A stretch of DNA of 33,480 nucleotides from Rhodobiaceae bacterium (GCA_020441995.1 JAGRLC010000035.1:1-33480), one strand, 5' to 3'; positions 1 through 7,931 are shown, counted from the stretch's first letter. Program-made: numbers and translations. The notes: generated by a model from the letters alone, not told the origin.

Positions 1-399
1 GGCTATATGCGTGGCGAAAAGGCTCAGCTAGGAATAAAGCTGTAAGAACGGCAGCGCGAAGACGGCGGGCGGCGCCATGCGGTTGGGCAAGAGCCAGAAG
101 AACAGGTGCTTGTCGCCGAGGAAGCGGTAGCGCGAGAAGGCGTATGCCGCCGGCAGCGCGACGGAGACCGACAGCACCGTGTTGATCGCCACATAGGTGA
201 TCGAGTTGATGTAGCCGTTGTACCAGGTCGGATCGGTGAAAATTTTCCGGTAGTTCTCGAAGGTGAACTCCGCCGGCCACATCGAGAAGCCGCCAAGGAT
301 CTCGTTGGTGGTCTTGAAGCTCATGTTCAGCAGCCAGTAGATCGGCAGCATCAGGAACACGATGTAGATGAGCGGAATGATGAAGCCGGTGCGTTTCAT
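1..399 (-). pseudogene. glpQ: Glycerol ABC transporter permease GlpQ, partial, with in-frame stop
   Basis: This is the second inner-membrane permease of a glycerol ABC importer (MalG-like fold). The start at 399 overlaps the glpP stop as ATGA. The first 123 residues match the N-terminal half of the family: a first membrane segment at about residues 7-27, then a periplasmic loop and more hydrophobic helices ending at FLQLYS. A TAG codon lies at 28-30. The same frame continues beyond it to base 1 as LSLFATHIA, which resembles the usual continuation in this family (QLYS-x-x-GL-x-DTHIA), so reading resumes after the stop. Family members are about 270 residues, so the gene is also cut by the window edge. 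The TAG may be a real nonsense mutation or an error close to a sequence end. Operon position as the sixth glp gene supports the identity. Confidence 0.75.
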
Positions 400-1259
400 T
401 CGTCCTCTCCCCGCATCATCGCCGAATAGAACACCCAGCAGACCAGCAGCGTCATCAGGAAGTAGATGATGCTCATGGCGGCCGCGATGCCGAGGTTGAA
501 TTCGCCGAGCGCCGCCTTGACGAGATCGATCGACAGGATCGTCGTCGTGTTGCCGGGACCGCCTCCGGTCAGCACGAAGGGCTCGGTGTAGATCATGAAG
601 CTATCCATGAAGCGCAGCAGCACGGCGATGGTCAGCACGCGCTTCATCTTGGGCAGCTGTATGTAGCGGAACACCGCCCAGGCGGAGGCCGAGTCGATTC
701 GCGCCGCCTGATAATAGGCATCGGGGATCGAGCGCAGGCCGGCATAGGCGAGCAGCACCACCAGCGACGTCCAATGCCAGACATCCATGATGATGACCGT
801 GAACCATGCCGATACCGGCTGGCGGGTGAAATTGAAATCGATGCCGAGCGCGTTGATCGAGTAGCCCATCAGGCCGATGTCGGGCAGCGCGAAGATGTTC
901 CACATCGCACCGACCACGTTCCACGGCACCAGCAGCGGCAGCGCCATCAGCACCAGGCAAACCGGCACCCAGATGCCCTGCCGGGGCATGGCGAGCGCGA
1001 TAATCACGCCCAGCGGAATTTCGATGGCCAGGATCGTGCCGGTGAAGAAAAGCTGGCGCAGGAGACTGTCATGGAACCGGTCGGAGTGGAGGACCTCACG
1101 AAACCACTTCACCCCCTCGAAGAAGAACAGGTTGTTCCCGAAAGTCTCCTGCACCGAGTAGTTCACCACCGTCATCAACGGAATGACGGCGTTGAACGCC
1201 ACCAGCAGCAGAACGGGGAGCACCATGAACCACGCCTTGTTGTTCCAGGTCTTGTTCAT
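396..1259 (-). CDS. glpP: Glycerol ABC transporter permease GlpP
   Basis: This is an inner-membrane permease of the binding-protein-dependent (MalF-like) type, 287 residues long. It has a first helix at about residues 10-30 and several further hydrophobic stretches. The EAA-like loop appears as ARIDSASAWAVFRYIQLPKMKR, where the permease contacts its ATPases, followed by the family-typical VLTGGGPGNTTTIL. An in-frame upstream ATG would add 47 basic residues read from inside glpT. I chose the ATG at 1259 because AAAGGGG precedes it and the protein then starts MNKTWNNKAW, as expected for the family. It lies 4 bp after glpT and overlaps glpQ by ATGA, so it belongs to one operon with glpD and glpST. 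Glycerol as substrate is inferred from the rhizobial glpDSTPQ gene order. Confidence 0.88.
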   Translation of the reverse strand: MNKTWNNKAWFMVLPVLLLVAFNAVIPLMTVVNYSVQETFGNNLFFFEGVKWFREVLHSDRFHDSLLRQLFFTGTILAIEIPLGVIIALAMPRQGIWVPVCLVLMALPLLVPWNVVGAMWNIFALPDIGLMGYSINALGIDFNFTRQPVSAWFTVIIMDVWHWTSLVVLLAYAGLRSIPDAYYQAARIDSASAWAVFRYIQLPKMKRVLTIAVLLRFMDSFMIYTEPFVLTGGGPGNTTTILSIDLVKAALGEFNLGIAAAMSIIYFLMTLLVCWVFYSAMMRGEDE

Positions 1260-1263
1260 GACG

Positions 1264-2337
1264 CTACCCCTTTGCCTCGACGAGCCAGGAATCGGCATAG
1301 AGATTGACGTTCGCCGGATCGAAAACGGCGCGCGGCGAGGCGGGGACTTCCGATCCCTCCGGCAGCGTTGCCGCGATTTCCTTGCCCGCCAGATCGGCAT
1401 GGACGATGCGGAAGCGGCCGATGTCCTCGACGCGGCTGACCTTGACCGGGATACCGGTCTTGCCGCCGGTCAGCGTGATGAACTCGGGCCGGATGCCGAC
1501 CTCCAGCGTCTTTGCGTCTTTCGGCGCGCCGACCGGCAGCTTCACCTTGTTGCCGCCGACGGTCGCGGTCTTGCCGGACACCTCGCAGGGCAACACGTTC
1601 ATGCCCGGCGAACCGATGAAGTAGCCGACGAAGGTGTGTTTGGGCTTCTGGAAAAGTTCCGCCGGGGTGCCGGTCTGCACCACCTCGCCCTCGTACATGA
1701 CCACCACCTTGTCGGCGAAGGTCAGCGCCTCGGTCTGGTCGTGGGTGACGTAGATCATGGTGAAGGCGAAGCGCTGATGCAGTTCCTTAAGCTTGGAGCG
1801 CAACTGCCACTTCATGTGCGGATCGATCACCGTCAGAGGTTCATCGAACAGGATCGCGTTGACATCGGAGCGCACCAGCCCGCGTCCAAGCGAAATCTTC
1901 TGCTTCTCATCCGCAGTCAGCCTGCGGGCGCGCCGATCGGCCTTGTCCTCGAGATCGATGATGCGCAGCGTATCCGCGACGCGCCTTGAAATCTCGTCGC
2001 GGGGAACGCCGCGATTCTTCAGCGGGAAGGCAAGGTTCTCGCGCACCGTCATGGTGTCGTAGATCACCGGGAACTGGAACACCTGGGCGATGTTACGCGC
2101 CTGCGTCGACAGGTTCGTGACATCGGCGCCATCGAATCGGATCGCGCCGCCCGAGGGGTGCAGCAGGCCGGAGATGATGTTGAGCAGCGTGGTCTTGCCG
2201 CAACCCGAGGGTCCGAGCAGCGCGTAGGCGCCGCCGTCTTCCCAGGTCATGGAAAGCTCCTTGAGCGCGTAGTCGGCTTCCGTCTGCGGGTTCGCCATGT
2301 AGGCGTGGCGGATACGATCGAATTCAATGCGTGCCAT
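1264..2337 (-). CDS. glpT: Glycerol ABC transporter ATPase GlpT (degenerate signature motif)
   Basis: This is a MalK-type cytoplasmic ATPase of 357 residues with a C-terminal TOBE-like regulatory region (about 235-357). Walker A is GPSGCGKT at 42-49, the Q-loop glutamine is Q88, Walker B ends in D165-E166, and the H-loop histidine is H199 (YVTHDQ). The ABC signature is not LSGGQ: the aligned residues 140-144 are LTADE, and the D-loop is TVID rather than SALD. It lies 12 bp after glpS and 4 bp before glpP. The partner GlpS shows the reverse pattern (intact LSGGQ, no H-loop histidine). The two proteins would therefore form a heterodimer with one canonical and one degenerate ATP site. The family assignment is firm. 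The glycerol substrate is inferred from context. Confidence 0.9.
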   Translation of the reverse strand: MARIEFDRIRHAYMANPQTEADYALKELSMTWEDGGAYALLGPSGCGKTTLLNIISGLLHPSGGAIRFDGADVTNLSTQARNIAQVFQFPVIYDTMTVRENLAFPLKNRGVPRDEISRRVADTLRIIDLEDKADRRARRLTADEKQKISLGRGLVRSDVNAILFDEPLTVIDPHMKWQLRSKLKELHQRFAFTMIYVTHDQTEALTFADKVVVMYEGEVVQTGTPAELFQKPKHTFVGYFIGSPGMNVLPCEVSGKTATVGGNKVKLPVGAPKDAKTLEVGIRPEFITLTGGKTGIPVKVSRVEDIGRFRIVHADLAGKEIAATLPEGSEVPASPRAVFDPANVNLYADSWLVEAKG

Positions 2338-2349
2338 TCGTCCGCCCCC

Positions 2350-3435
2350 TCACGCCGCAATCCGCTGGGCAGAGCGGGCGAGTTGCCCGTCGGCTGCAAA
2401 CAGCATGAACCGGCGCGGATCGACGAAGACATCGACCCTGGCGCCAACATCGATCGTGTGAACACCGTGGACCAGCGAGACCCAACGCGCACCGTCCACG
2501 TCCACGTGAATGAAACTTTCCGAACCGGTGATCTCGGTCACCGCGGCTTCGCCCGTGAATTTCAGCGCGCCGGCCCCCGGGCTCTTCAGCACGAGATGGT
2601 GCGGATGGAACGCAACGGTGTAATCGCCATCGGCAAGCGATGACGCGCCTGCTGGCAGTTTCGCCTTGCGCTGCGAGGCGCCGATCAGCAGGTCCTTGCC
2701 GGCCTTGCGGGCGGGGATCGTGTTCAAGGGCGGATCGGAGAAGGTCCGCGCCGTCGTCAGGTCGGCGGGATCGCGATAGACATCGATGGTCGGGCCGAAC
2801 TGGGTGATACGCCCCTGATGCAGCGTCGCGGTATTGCCGCCAAGGAGAAGCGCTTCGGAAGGCTCGGTCGTCGCGTAGACGAAGATCGCGCCGGATTCGG
2901 CAAAGATGCGCGGCAATTCAGCGCGCAGTTCCTCGCGCAGCTTGTAATCGAGATTGGCCAGCGGTTCGTCGAGCAGAACCAGATTGGCGCCCTTGACCAT
3001 TGCGCGCGCAAGCGCCGTGCGCTGCTGCTGACCGCCGGAGAGCTGCAGCGGCGTGCGGTCCATGTAGGGTCCGAGTTGCATGAGATCGGCGGCCTGCTTG
3101 ACGCGGGCATCGATCTCGGATTGCGCGACGCCCGCGACACGCAGCGGCGAGGCGATGTTCTCGTAGACACTCAGCGTCGGGTAGTTGATGAACTGCTGAT
3201 AGACCATGGCGACGTTGCGCTTCTGAACCGGCCAGCCGGTCACGTCCTGCCCGTCAACATGGACGCTGCCCCCGGTTGGCTGTTCGAGCCCGGCCATCAG
3301 CCGCATCAGCGTCGTCTTGCCCGACAGCGTCGGGCCAAGCAGCACATTCAGGGTGCCCGATTCCAGTTTCAGCGAGACATCGCCGATATGGGTCTCGCTA
3401 CCAACGATCTTGGAGACATTGCGCAGCTCAAGCAT
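2350..3435 (-). CDS. glpS: Glycerol ABC transporter ATPase GlpS (H-loop histidine missing)
   Basis: This is a MalK-type ATPase of 361 residues with a C-terminal TOBE-like region. Walker A is GPTLSGKT (34-41), an unusual P-loop lacking the central glycine of GxxGxGK. The Q-loop is at 80-81, the signature is a canonical LSGGQQQR at 132-139, and Walker B ends in D156-E157. Where MalK proteins have VTHD, this one has ATTE (188-191), so the switch histidine is replaced by threonine. The open frame extends upstream to 3522, but those residues overlap glpD. The ATG at 3435 gives the normal MLELRNVSK start and overlaps the glpD stop by 8 bp, suggesting coupled translation. It probably pairs with GlpT to power the GlpPQ permease. 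Confidence 0.89.
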   Translation of the reverse strand: MLELRNVSKIVGSETHIGDVSLKLESGTLNVLLGPTLSGKTTLMRLMAGLEQPTGGSVHVDGQDVTGWPVQKRNVAMVYQQFINYPTLSVYENIASPLRVAGVAQSEIDARVKQAADLMQLGPYMDRTPLQLSGGQQQRTALARAMVKGANLVLLDEPLANLDYKLREELRAELPRIFAESGAIFVYATTEPSEALLLGGNTATLHQGRITQFGPTIDVYRDPADLTTARTFSDPPLNTIPARKAGKDLLIGASQRKAKLPAGASSLADGDYTVAFHPHHLVLKSPGAGALKFTGEAAVTEITGSESFIHVDVDGARWVSLVHGVHTIDVGARVDVFVDPRRFMLFAADGQLARSAQRIAA

Positions 3436-4987
3436 GGCGCCGTGCTCCCCTGTCCTGGGTTGCGGAAGTTTCGGCAGCCACGGGCTGCGTACCGGCGATG
3501 GCCACAGCCATGAAGCGTTCAACCTCTTTTACGGCGTCGCCCTTAATGCGCAGACCAAGCTTGGTCCGCCGCCACAAAACGTCTTCCGCGCTGCGCGCCC
3601 ATTCGTTGCCGATCAGCCAGCGCACTTCGCGTTCGTAAAGGTCTGCGCCGAAGTGCTTGCCCATGCCGGCGAGGCTCGACGCATCGCCGATGAGATCGCG
3701 GGTGCGGGTGCCATAGAGACGTACGAGCCGGGAGACGAGTTCGCGCGGCAGCCAGACATGGCTTGCGGCAAGCTCGCTTTTCAGCTTTTCCGGACCGTCG
3801 ACATCCATGTCCCCGCCGGGCAAGGGGGCATCCGCCGTCCATGCGGGCTTGCGGGGGCCGAGCGCGTCCTCGATGCGTTCCAGCATCGATTCAGCCAGAC
3901 GCCGGTAGGTGGTGATCTTTCCGCCGAAGACATTGAACAGCGGCGCGCCGGCGGATGTGTCCGTTTTCAGGATGTAGTCGCGGGTTGCCTCCTGCGCCTT
4001 GCTGGCGCCGTCGTCATAGAGCGGGCGCACGGCGGAATAGGTCCACACCACGCTGCCGGACGACACGGGGTGTTTGAAATATTCAGAGGCCGACGCACAG
4101 ATATATTCGATCTCGTCCTTGGTGATGTGCGCTTCGCCGGGATCGCCCTCGAAGTCGCGGTCGGTGGTGCCGAGAAGCGTGAACTCGCCCTCATAGGGAA
4201 TGGCGAAGATGATCCGCCCGTCGCTGTTCTGGAAAATGTAACAGCGGTCGTGGTCGTAGAGCTTCGGCACCACGACGTGGCTGCCCTTTACCAGGCGCAC
4301 GTTGTGGGCATCGTTGCGGCCTGCGGCGCCGCGCAGCACATCGTCAACCCAGGGGCCGGCCGCATTCACCAGCGTGCGCGCATGAATGGTTTGTGTCCCG
4401 CCGGTCAGTTCGTCGGCGACGGTAACCACCCAGCCGCCGGCGTCGGCCTTCGCCCCGGTCACTTTCGTCCGCGTCATGATCTCCGCGCCGCGATCCGCTG
4501 CATCGCGCGCGTTGAGCACGACGAAGCGGGCATCGTCGACCCAGCAATCGGAATATTCGAAGCCCTTGACGTATTCGGATTTAAGCGGCGCGCCCAGCGG
4601 ATCGGATGACAGATCGAGCGTGCGCGTCGGCGGCAGCAGCTTTCGCCCGCCCATATAATCGTAAAGGAACAGGCCCAAGCGCAGCATCCAAGCGGGACGG
4701 AGCCCTGCGTGATGCGGAAGAATAAAGCGCAGCGGGTGAATGATATGCGGCGCGTTGCGCCACAGGCGCTCGCGCTCGAACAAGGCCTCGCGCACCAGCC
4801 GGAACTCGTAGAACTCCAGATAGCGCAAGCCGCCGTGGACAAGCTTCGTCGAACCCGACGATGTGCCGCTGGCGAGGTCGCTCATTTCCGCGAGGCAAAC
4901 GGAATAGCCCCGGCCCACCGCATCGCGCGCGATGCCGCAGCCGTTTATGCCGCCGCCAATAACGAAAATGTCGCAGCTCTTAGCCAC
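3428..4987 (-). CDS. glpD: Glycerol-3-phosphate dehydrogenase (FAD, aerobic)
   Basis: The enzyme oxidises sn-glycerol 3-phosphate to dihydroxyacetone phosphate and passes electrons to quinones at the inner membrane. The N-terminal FAD-binding motif IFVIGGGINGCG is at about residues 7-18, followed by the family-typical SGTSSGSTKLVHGG. The C-terminal helical domain is present, and the 519-residue length fits GlpD. I prefer the GTG at 4987: it is preceded by GGGAGGGCAGGA about five bases upstream and leaves the usual short leader before the FAD motif. An ATG at 5026 is possible and would add 13 residues. The gene leads the glpDSTPQ operon, downstream of GAAACGAA repeats that probably bind GlpR. 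No glycerol kinase gene lies in this window, so glycerol phosphorylation must be encoded elsewhere. Confidence 0.92.
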   Translation of the reverse strand: MAKSCDIFVIGGGINGCGIARDAVGRGYSVCLAEMSDLASGTSSGSTKLVHGGLRYLEFYEFRLVREALFERERLWRNAPHIIHPLRFILPHHAGLRPAWMLRLGLFLYDYMGGRKLLPPTRTLDLSSDPLGAPLKSEYVKGFEYSDCWVDDARFVVLNARDAADRGAEIMTRTKVTGAKADAGGWVVTVADELTGGTQTIHARTLVNAAGPWVDDVLRGAAGRNDAHNVRLVKGSHVVVPKLYDHDRCYIFQNSDGRIIFAIPYEGEFTLLGTTDRDFEGDPGEAHITKDEIEYICASASEYFKHPVSSGSVVWTYSAVRPLYDDGASKAQEATRDYILKTDTSAGAPLFNVFGGKITTYRRLAESMLERIEDALGPRKPAWTADAPLPGGDMDVDGPEKLKSELAASHVWLPRELVSRLVRLYGTRTRDLIGDASSLAGMGKHFGADLYEREVRWLIGNEWARSAEDVLWRRTKLGLRIKGDAVKEVERFMAVAIAGTQPVAAETSATQDRGARRHA

Positions 4988-5099
4988 GCGTTCCTGCCCT
5001 CCCCTGCGCCTCGCCTTGTCCGCCATCTGGTGCCCCGTATGGCAGCGGCCCGGTCGTGATCGAAATTGCTGCGGTTGCGAATTTATTTCGCATTGCAGC

Positions 5100-5151
5100 A
5101 ATAATCGTTAGAAACGAAGCTAATAGTGAAAGAAACGAAAGTCAATCGAAA
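5100..5151. promoter_or_regulatory. Probable GlpR operator region upstream of glpD
   Basis: Two exact copies of GAAACGAA lie at 5111-5118 and 5132-5139, 21 bp apart, which is about two helical turns. A related TCGAAA lies at 5146-5151. DeoR/GlpR repressors commonly bind arrays of short AT-rich direct repeats containing TTCG. Similar elements (GTTTCG at 5954-5959, GAAAACGAAA at 5969-5978) lie upstream of glpR itself. Binding by the neighbouring GlpR is an inference from the shared motif and position. Confidence 0.5.
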
Positions 5152-5163
5152 CCAATTGCGCGG

Positions 5164-5943
5164 CTATTCGTCTTTTGCCGCGGCGGAAGCCGTTTCGATC
5201 AGTTCCACTTCATTTTCAGCGCAGATCCCCCGCAACCCTTCATCGGTGCAGTAATCGGTCACGAAGCTGTGGACCTGGGAGATATGACCGATGCGAACCG
5301 GCGCCCGGCGCTCCAGCTTGCTGGAATCGGCGACAAGAATGACATGGCGGGCATTGGCGATGATCGCCTGCGCCACCTTCACTTCCCGGTAGTCGTAATC
5401 CAGAAGCGCGCCGTCGCCATCGATGGCCGAAACGCCGATCACCGCATAATCCACCTTGAACTGGCGGATGAAATCAACGGCCGCCTCACCAACGATACCG
5501 CCATCGGCGCGGCGCACGACGCCGCCCGCGACGACAACCTCGATGCCGGGATAAATCCGCATGGAATTGGCGACATTGATATTGTTGGTGATCACCATCA
5601 GGCCCGAGTGACGCACGAGCGCATCGGCGACGGCTTCCGTCGTTGTGCCGATATTTATAAAGAGCGACGCGGCATCGGGAATGAGCGCCGCGGCGCGCTC
5701 GCCGATTGCCAGCTTTTCCGCCCGCGCCAGCGTGCGGCGGGCCTCATAGCCCATGTTTTCCCGCGACGGAGCGATCATCGCGCCGCCATGGACACGGAAC
5801 AGCAGGCGCTGATCGCACAACTCGTTGAGATCCTTGCGGATCGTCTGAGGGGATACATCGAAATGCCCGGCCAGCTGATCGACGCTGACGCGGCCCTGCT
5901 GGCGGGCCATCTCAAGTATGTTCTGCTGGCGCTCGATGAGCAT
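5164..5943 (-). CDS. glpR: DeoR-family repressor GlpR
   Basis: This 259-residue protein has an N-terminal DeoR winged helix-turn-helix (about residues 5-57; core VSVDQLAGHFDVSPQTIRKD, followed by RVHGGA). A C-terminal sugar-phosphate-binding domain contains the family motif INIGTTTEAVADAL. DeoR-family GlpR proteins repress glycerol genes and are released by glycerol 3-phosphate. It sits directly upstream of glpD in the same direction with a 176-bp gap holding probable operators, so glpD likely has its own promoter. Its start at 5943 faces the divergent SDR gene at 6038. GAAACGAA-like elements lie in that gap too, suggesting autoregulation. Confidence 0.88.
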   Translation of the reverse strand: MLIERQQNILEMARQQGRVSVDQLAGHFDVSPQTIRKDLNELCDQRLLFRVHGGAMIAPSRENMGYEARRTLARAEKLAIGERAAALIPDAASLFINIGTTTEAVADALVRHSGLMVITNNINVANSMRIYPGIEVVVAGGVVRRADGGIVGEAAVDFIRQFKVDYAVIGVSAIDGDGALLDYDYREVKVAQAIIANARHVILVADSSKLERRAPVRIGHISQVHSFVTDYCTDEGLRGICAENEVELIETASAAAKDE

Positions 5944-5949
5944 CGGGAT

Positions 5950-5980
5950 AACCGTTTCGATTTGCGATGAAAACGAAATT
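5950..5980. promoter_or_regulatory. GlpR-like operator between glpR and the SDR gene
   Basis: Just upstream of the glpR start are TTTCG (5955-5959) and CGAAA (5974-5978), an inverted pair. The second lies inside GAAAACGAAA, which matches the repeats in front of glpD. The site sits in the 94-bp divergent promoter region shared with the SDR gene, so one repressor could control both directions. This is inferred from motif similarity only. Confidence 0.4.
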
Positions 5981-6037
5981 AAATGAAACTGCCGGGGCTG
6001 TCATGACGCGGCGCACAGCGAGCTGGAGATAACAATT

Positions 6038-6847
6038 ATGCCTCAGGGGATCGGATTGCCGTTTGCGGAGGGCTGCTTTGAAGGCTGGAATATTGCCGTA
6101 ACTGGCGCGCGCCGGGGCATTGGCGCGGCTGTCGCCCGCGCATTCCTGGCCCTCGGCGCCAATGTCTTCGCGCATGCAGGCGTTACCGAATTGAAGTCCG
6201 GCGATCCGCTTGCGGATGGGCTCGGCGCAGATGAGCGGGGCCGGCTCAAGGTTTTCACGGCAAATCTCGAGGATGAAAGCGAGACGGCGCAGCTTGCCGC
6301 CGAGATTTCCGCCGCAACGCCGCGCATCGATGTCCTTGTTCACAATGCCGGGACAATGCATGGGCGCGTGATGACCTCAGACATGACGCCAGCGCATTAC
6401 CACCGTGTCAGCGACCTGAACGCGGCTTCAACGGTTGCCATGATGCACGGTTTGCTGCCGGCTTTGGCGCGCGGAGTCGACAACAAGCCCGGCGCATCGG
6501 TCATCTTCACCTCATCCATTTCCGCACGCACAGGCGGCAGCCCGGGATCTTCAGTCTATTCGGCGGCAAAGGCCTTCGTCAGCGCCTATGCGCGCAGCCT
6601 TGCGCGCGAGCTTGCCCCGGAGGGAATCCGCGTCAATGCGATTTCGCCGGGCACGATCATGACCGACTTTCATCGCCGCTACTCAACAGAGGAAAAACTG
6701 GCGGCAACAGCGAAAGCGATCCCGCTCGGGCGGCTGGGAACCCCGGAAGACTGTGTCGGCGCCTATCTCTTTCTCGCCAGGGCGGATTTGTCGGGCTACG
6801 TCACCGGTCAGACAATCGAGGTCAACGGCGGTCAGTTTATGGGATAA
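6038..6847 (+). CDS. SDR-family oxidoreductase
   Basis: This is a classical short-chain dehydrogenase/reductase of 269 residues, probably cytoplasmic and NAD(P)-dependent. The cofactor glycine motif TGARRGIG is at 22-29 and NAG at 103-105. The catalytic serine is about residue 160, and the active-site YSAAK is at 174-178. The C-terminal segment GYVTGQTIEVNGGQFMG is typical of the family. GGAGA lies about eight bases before the ATG. It is divergent from glpR with GlpR-like operator elements between them, which suggests a role in polyol or glycerol-related metabolism. The substrate cannot be read from the sequence. Confidence 0.85.
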   Translation: MPQGIGLPFAEGCFEGWNIAVTGARRGIGAAVARAFLALGANVFAHAGVTELKSGDPLADGLGADERGRLKVFTANLEDESETAQLAAEISAATPRIDVLVHNAGTMHGRVMTSDMTPAHYHRVSDLNAASTVAMMHGLLPALARGVDNKPGASVIFTSSISARTGGSPGSSVYSAAKAFVSAYARSLARELAPEGIRVNAISPGTIMTDFHRRYSTEEKLAATAKAIPLGRLGTPEDCVGAYLFLARADLSGYVTGQTIEVNGGQFMG

Positions 6848-7170
6848 TTTATTCGGCTAAATTATTTCTATGCTGCATTGCAATAGATATTTTTTGCGCA
6901 GCAATTTTATGGCGTTGCTTCGCCAAAACGCGCCTATCTCTATAAAATTCAAACTGTTGTTCAGCCCATGGCGAATAGTGTAATTCGCGGCATATAGTTG
7001 TTATAATTGAACTTATCTTGGCTTCCAGATTCATTCATCAAATAATGCTGCGCTGCAATATAACTCGCTATGCTGCAGCGCAGCAATTTTCCCGGCATCT
7101 TTTACCTCGGAGCGGCATGGCATTGAGCGCCCGTATTAGTCAAAGAAAATACTTTGTTGGCTTATTTATA
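6848..7170. other. AT-rich intergenic region with small inverted repeats
   Basis: This 323-bp stretch is clearly richer in A+T than its surroundings. A 61-codon open frame on the minus strand (6849-7034) has no ribosome binding site and a composition following the AT-rich DNA, so I do not call it a gene. The stretch holds two related hairpin-like elements (near 6871-6907 and 7046-7090), described separately. It is the 3' flank of both the SDR gene and the DUF2059 operon. Confidence 0.5.
7046..7090. repeat. 12-bp inverted repeat followed by T-rich sequence
   Basis: TGCTGCGCTGCA at 7046-7057 is repeated exactly in reverse complement at 7074-7085, separated by 16 bases and followed on the plus strand by ATTTT. 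A degenerate relative lies at 6871-6907: TGCTGC, then TGCAATA, then GCGCAGCAATTTT. The element could be a transcription terminator or a small repeated palindrome. The sequence does not decide between these. Confidence 0.6.
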
Positions 7171-7464
7171 TTATCTATTCAGGATGACCGTTAGAATCAT
7201 CAGCGCGATGAACGCGGCCATGAAGAGAAGCTGCTTGCGCATTTTTCCGATCAGTTCGCGCGTTTCCTCATCTTGAGCGACACTTTTTCCGCCAAATGCC
7301 GTGCGGAACATGTTCGTGTAGCGCGGCAGGCCGCGCCAGAGAACGGTTCCATCGCTCCGCTTTTCGATTGCGTAGCTGGTTCGGATCGCCGCAATCAGCA
7401 TCGCGAGCGCACCAAGCGCGGCAATCGAGGTCATGACAATGACCATCGTGCTTTCGGCCATCAT
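7171..7464 (-). CDS. Small two-helix membrane protein
   Basis: This 97-residue protein of unrecognised family has a hydrophobic segment at about 7-27, a hydrophilic middle rich in R, K, E and D (about 30-75), and a second hydrophobic segment at about 78-95. That predicts two membrane spans with a 50-residue loop. The ATG at 7464 overlaps the stop of the upstream DUF2059 gene as ATGA, so the two are probably translationally coupled and may act together. Coupling to a real gene makes it likely to be expressed. The function is unknown. Confidence 0.7.
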   Translation of the reverse strand: MMAESTMVIVMTSIAALGALAMLIAAIRTSYAIEKRSDGTVLWRGLPRYTNMFRTAFGGKSVAQDEETRELIGKMRKQLLFMAAFIALMILTVILNR

Positions 7465-7931
7465 TGACCGATTTCAGCTTTGACGCGCTGGGCAATGGCG
7501 AGCTGCGCCTGCTGAAGCACGGGGCCGATCTTTTGCAGGTATTGCGCAATGAACGGCTGCATTTTACCGGCGATGGATTGGCCTTCAGCGGAGCTGTAGA
7601 ACGCAGTCAGCGCCTTGATTTCCTCCAGCGTGAAGGTTTCAGCCGTCGCGCCGACCATGATACCGATCACTTCGGATCGCACGCGGTTAAGCTCTTCGGA
7701 AACGATCTCACCAGCCTTAGTACGTTGTTCTTCCGTTGTTTTTCCCGGCGGAACCATGCTTGCTATCATGGCGTTGGCCGTGGCCGGAGAGAACATGTCG
7801 TCCATCATCTTCTGGACTGTCGGCGTCTCGGCATAAGCGCGGGCCGCGTCCATGCGCTCCGCATCGGCCGCAAAGGCCGTTGACGAAAACGCAAGCCAGG
7901 CGGCCACGATAACGGGTTTCATCAGTCGCAT
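7461..7931 (-). CDS. DUF2059 domain secreted protein
   Basis: This 156-residue protein starts with a Sec-type signal peptide (MRLMKPVIVAAWLAFSSTAFA, cleavage probably after AFA at about 21), so the mature form is likely periplasmic. The remainder is helical and matches the DUF2059 type, whose hallmark here is FTLEEIKALTAFYSSAEGQSI near the C-terminal half. The frame extends much further upstream, but the ATG at 7931 has AGGAAGGG in front and begins a clean signal peptide. A second ATG three codons later is possible. Its stop overlaps the start of the two-helix membrane protein gene. DUF2059 has no established biochemical function. Confidence 0.8.
   Translation of the reverse strand: MRLMKPVIVAAWLAFSSTAFAADAERMDAARAYAETPTVQKMMDDMFSPATANAMIASMVPPGKTTEEQRTKAGEIVSEELNRVRSEVIGIMVGATAETFTLEEIKALTAFYSSAEGQSIAGKMQPFIAQYLQKIGPVLQQAQLAIAQRVKAEIGQ

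Noticed and set aside
3317-4609. 430-codon plus-strand open frame opposite glpD
   Set aside because: It lies entirely antisense to well-supported glpS and glpD, has no recognisable domain, and long antisense frames are common in high-GC coding DNA.
6849-7034. 61-codon minus-strand open frame in the AT-rich gap
   Set aside because: No ribosome binding site, no family resemblance, and its composition follows the AT-rich DNA.
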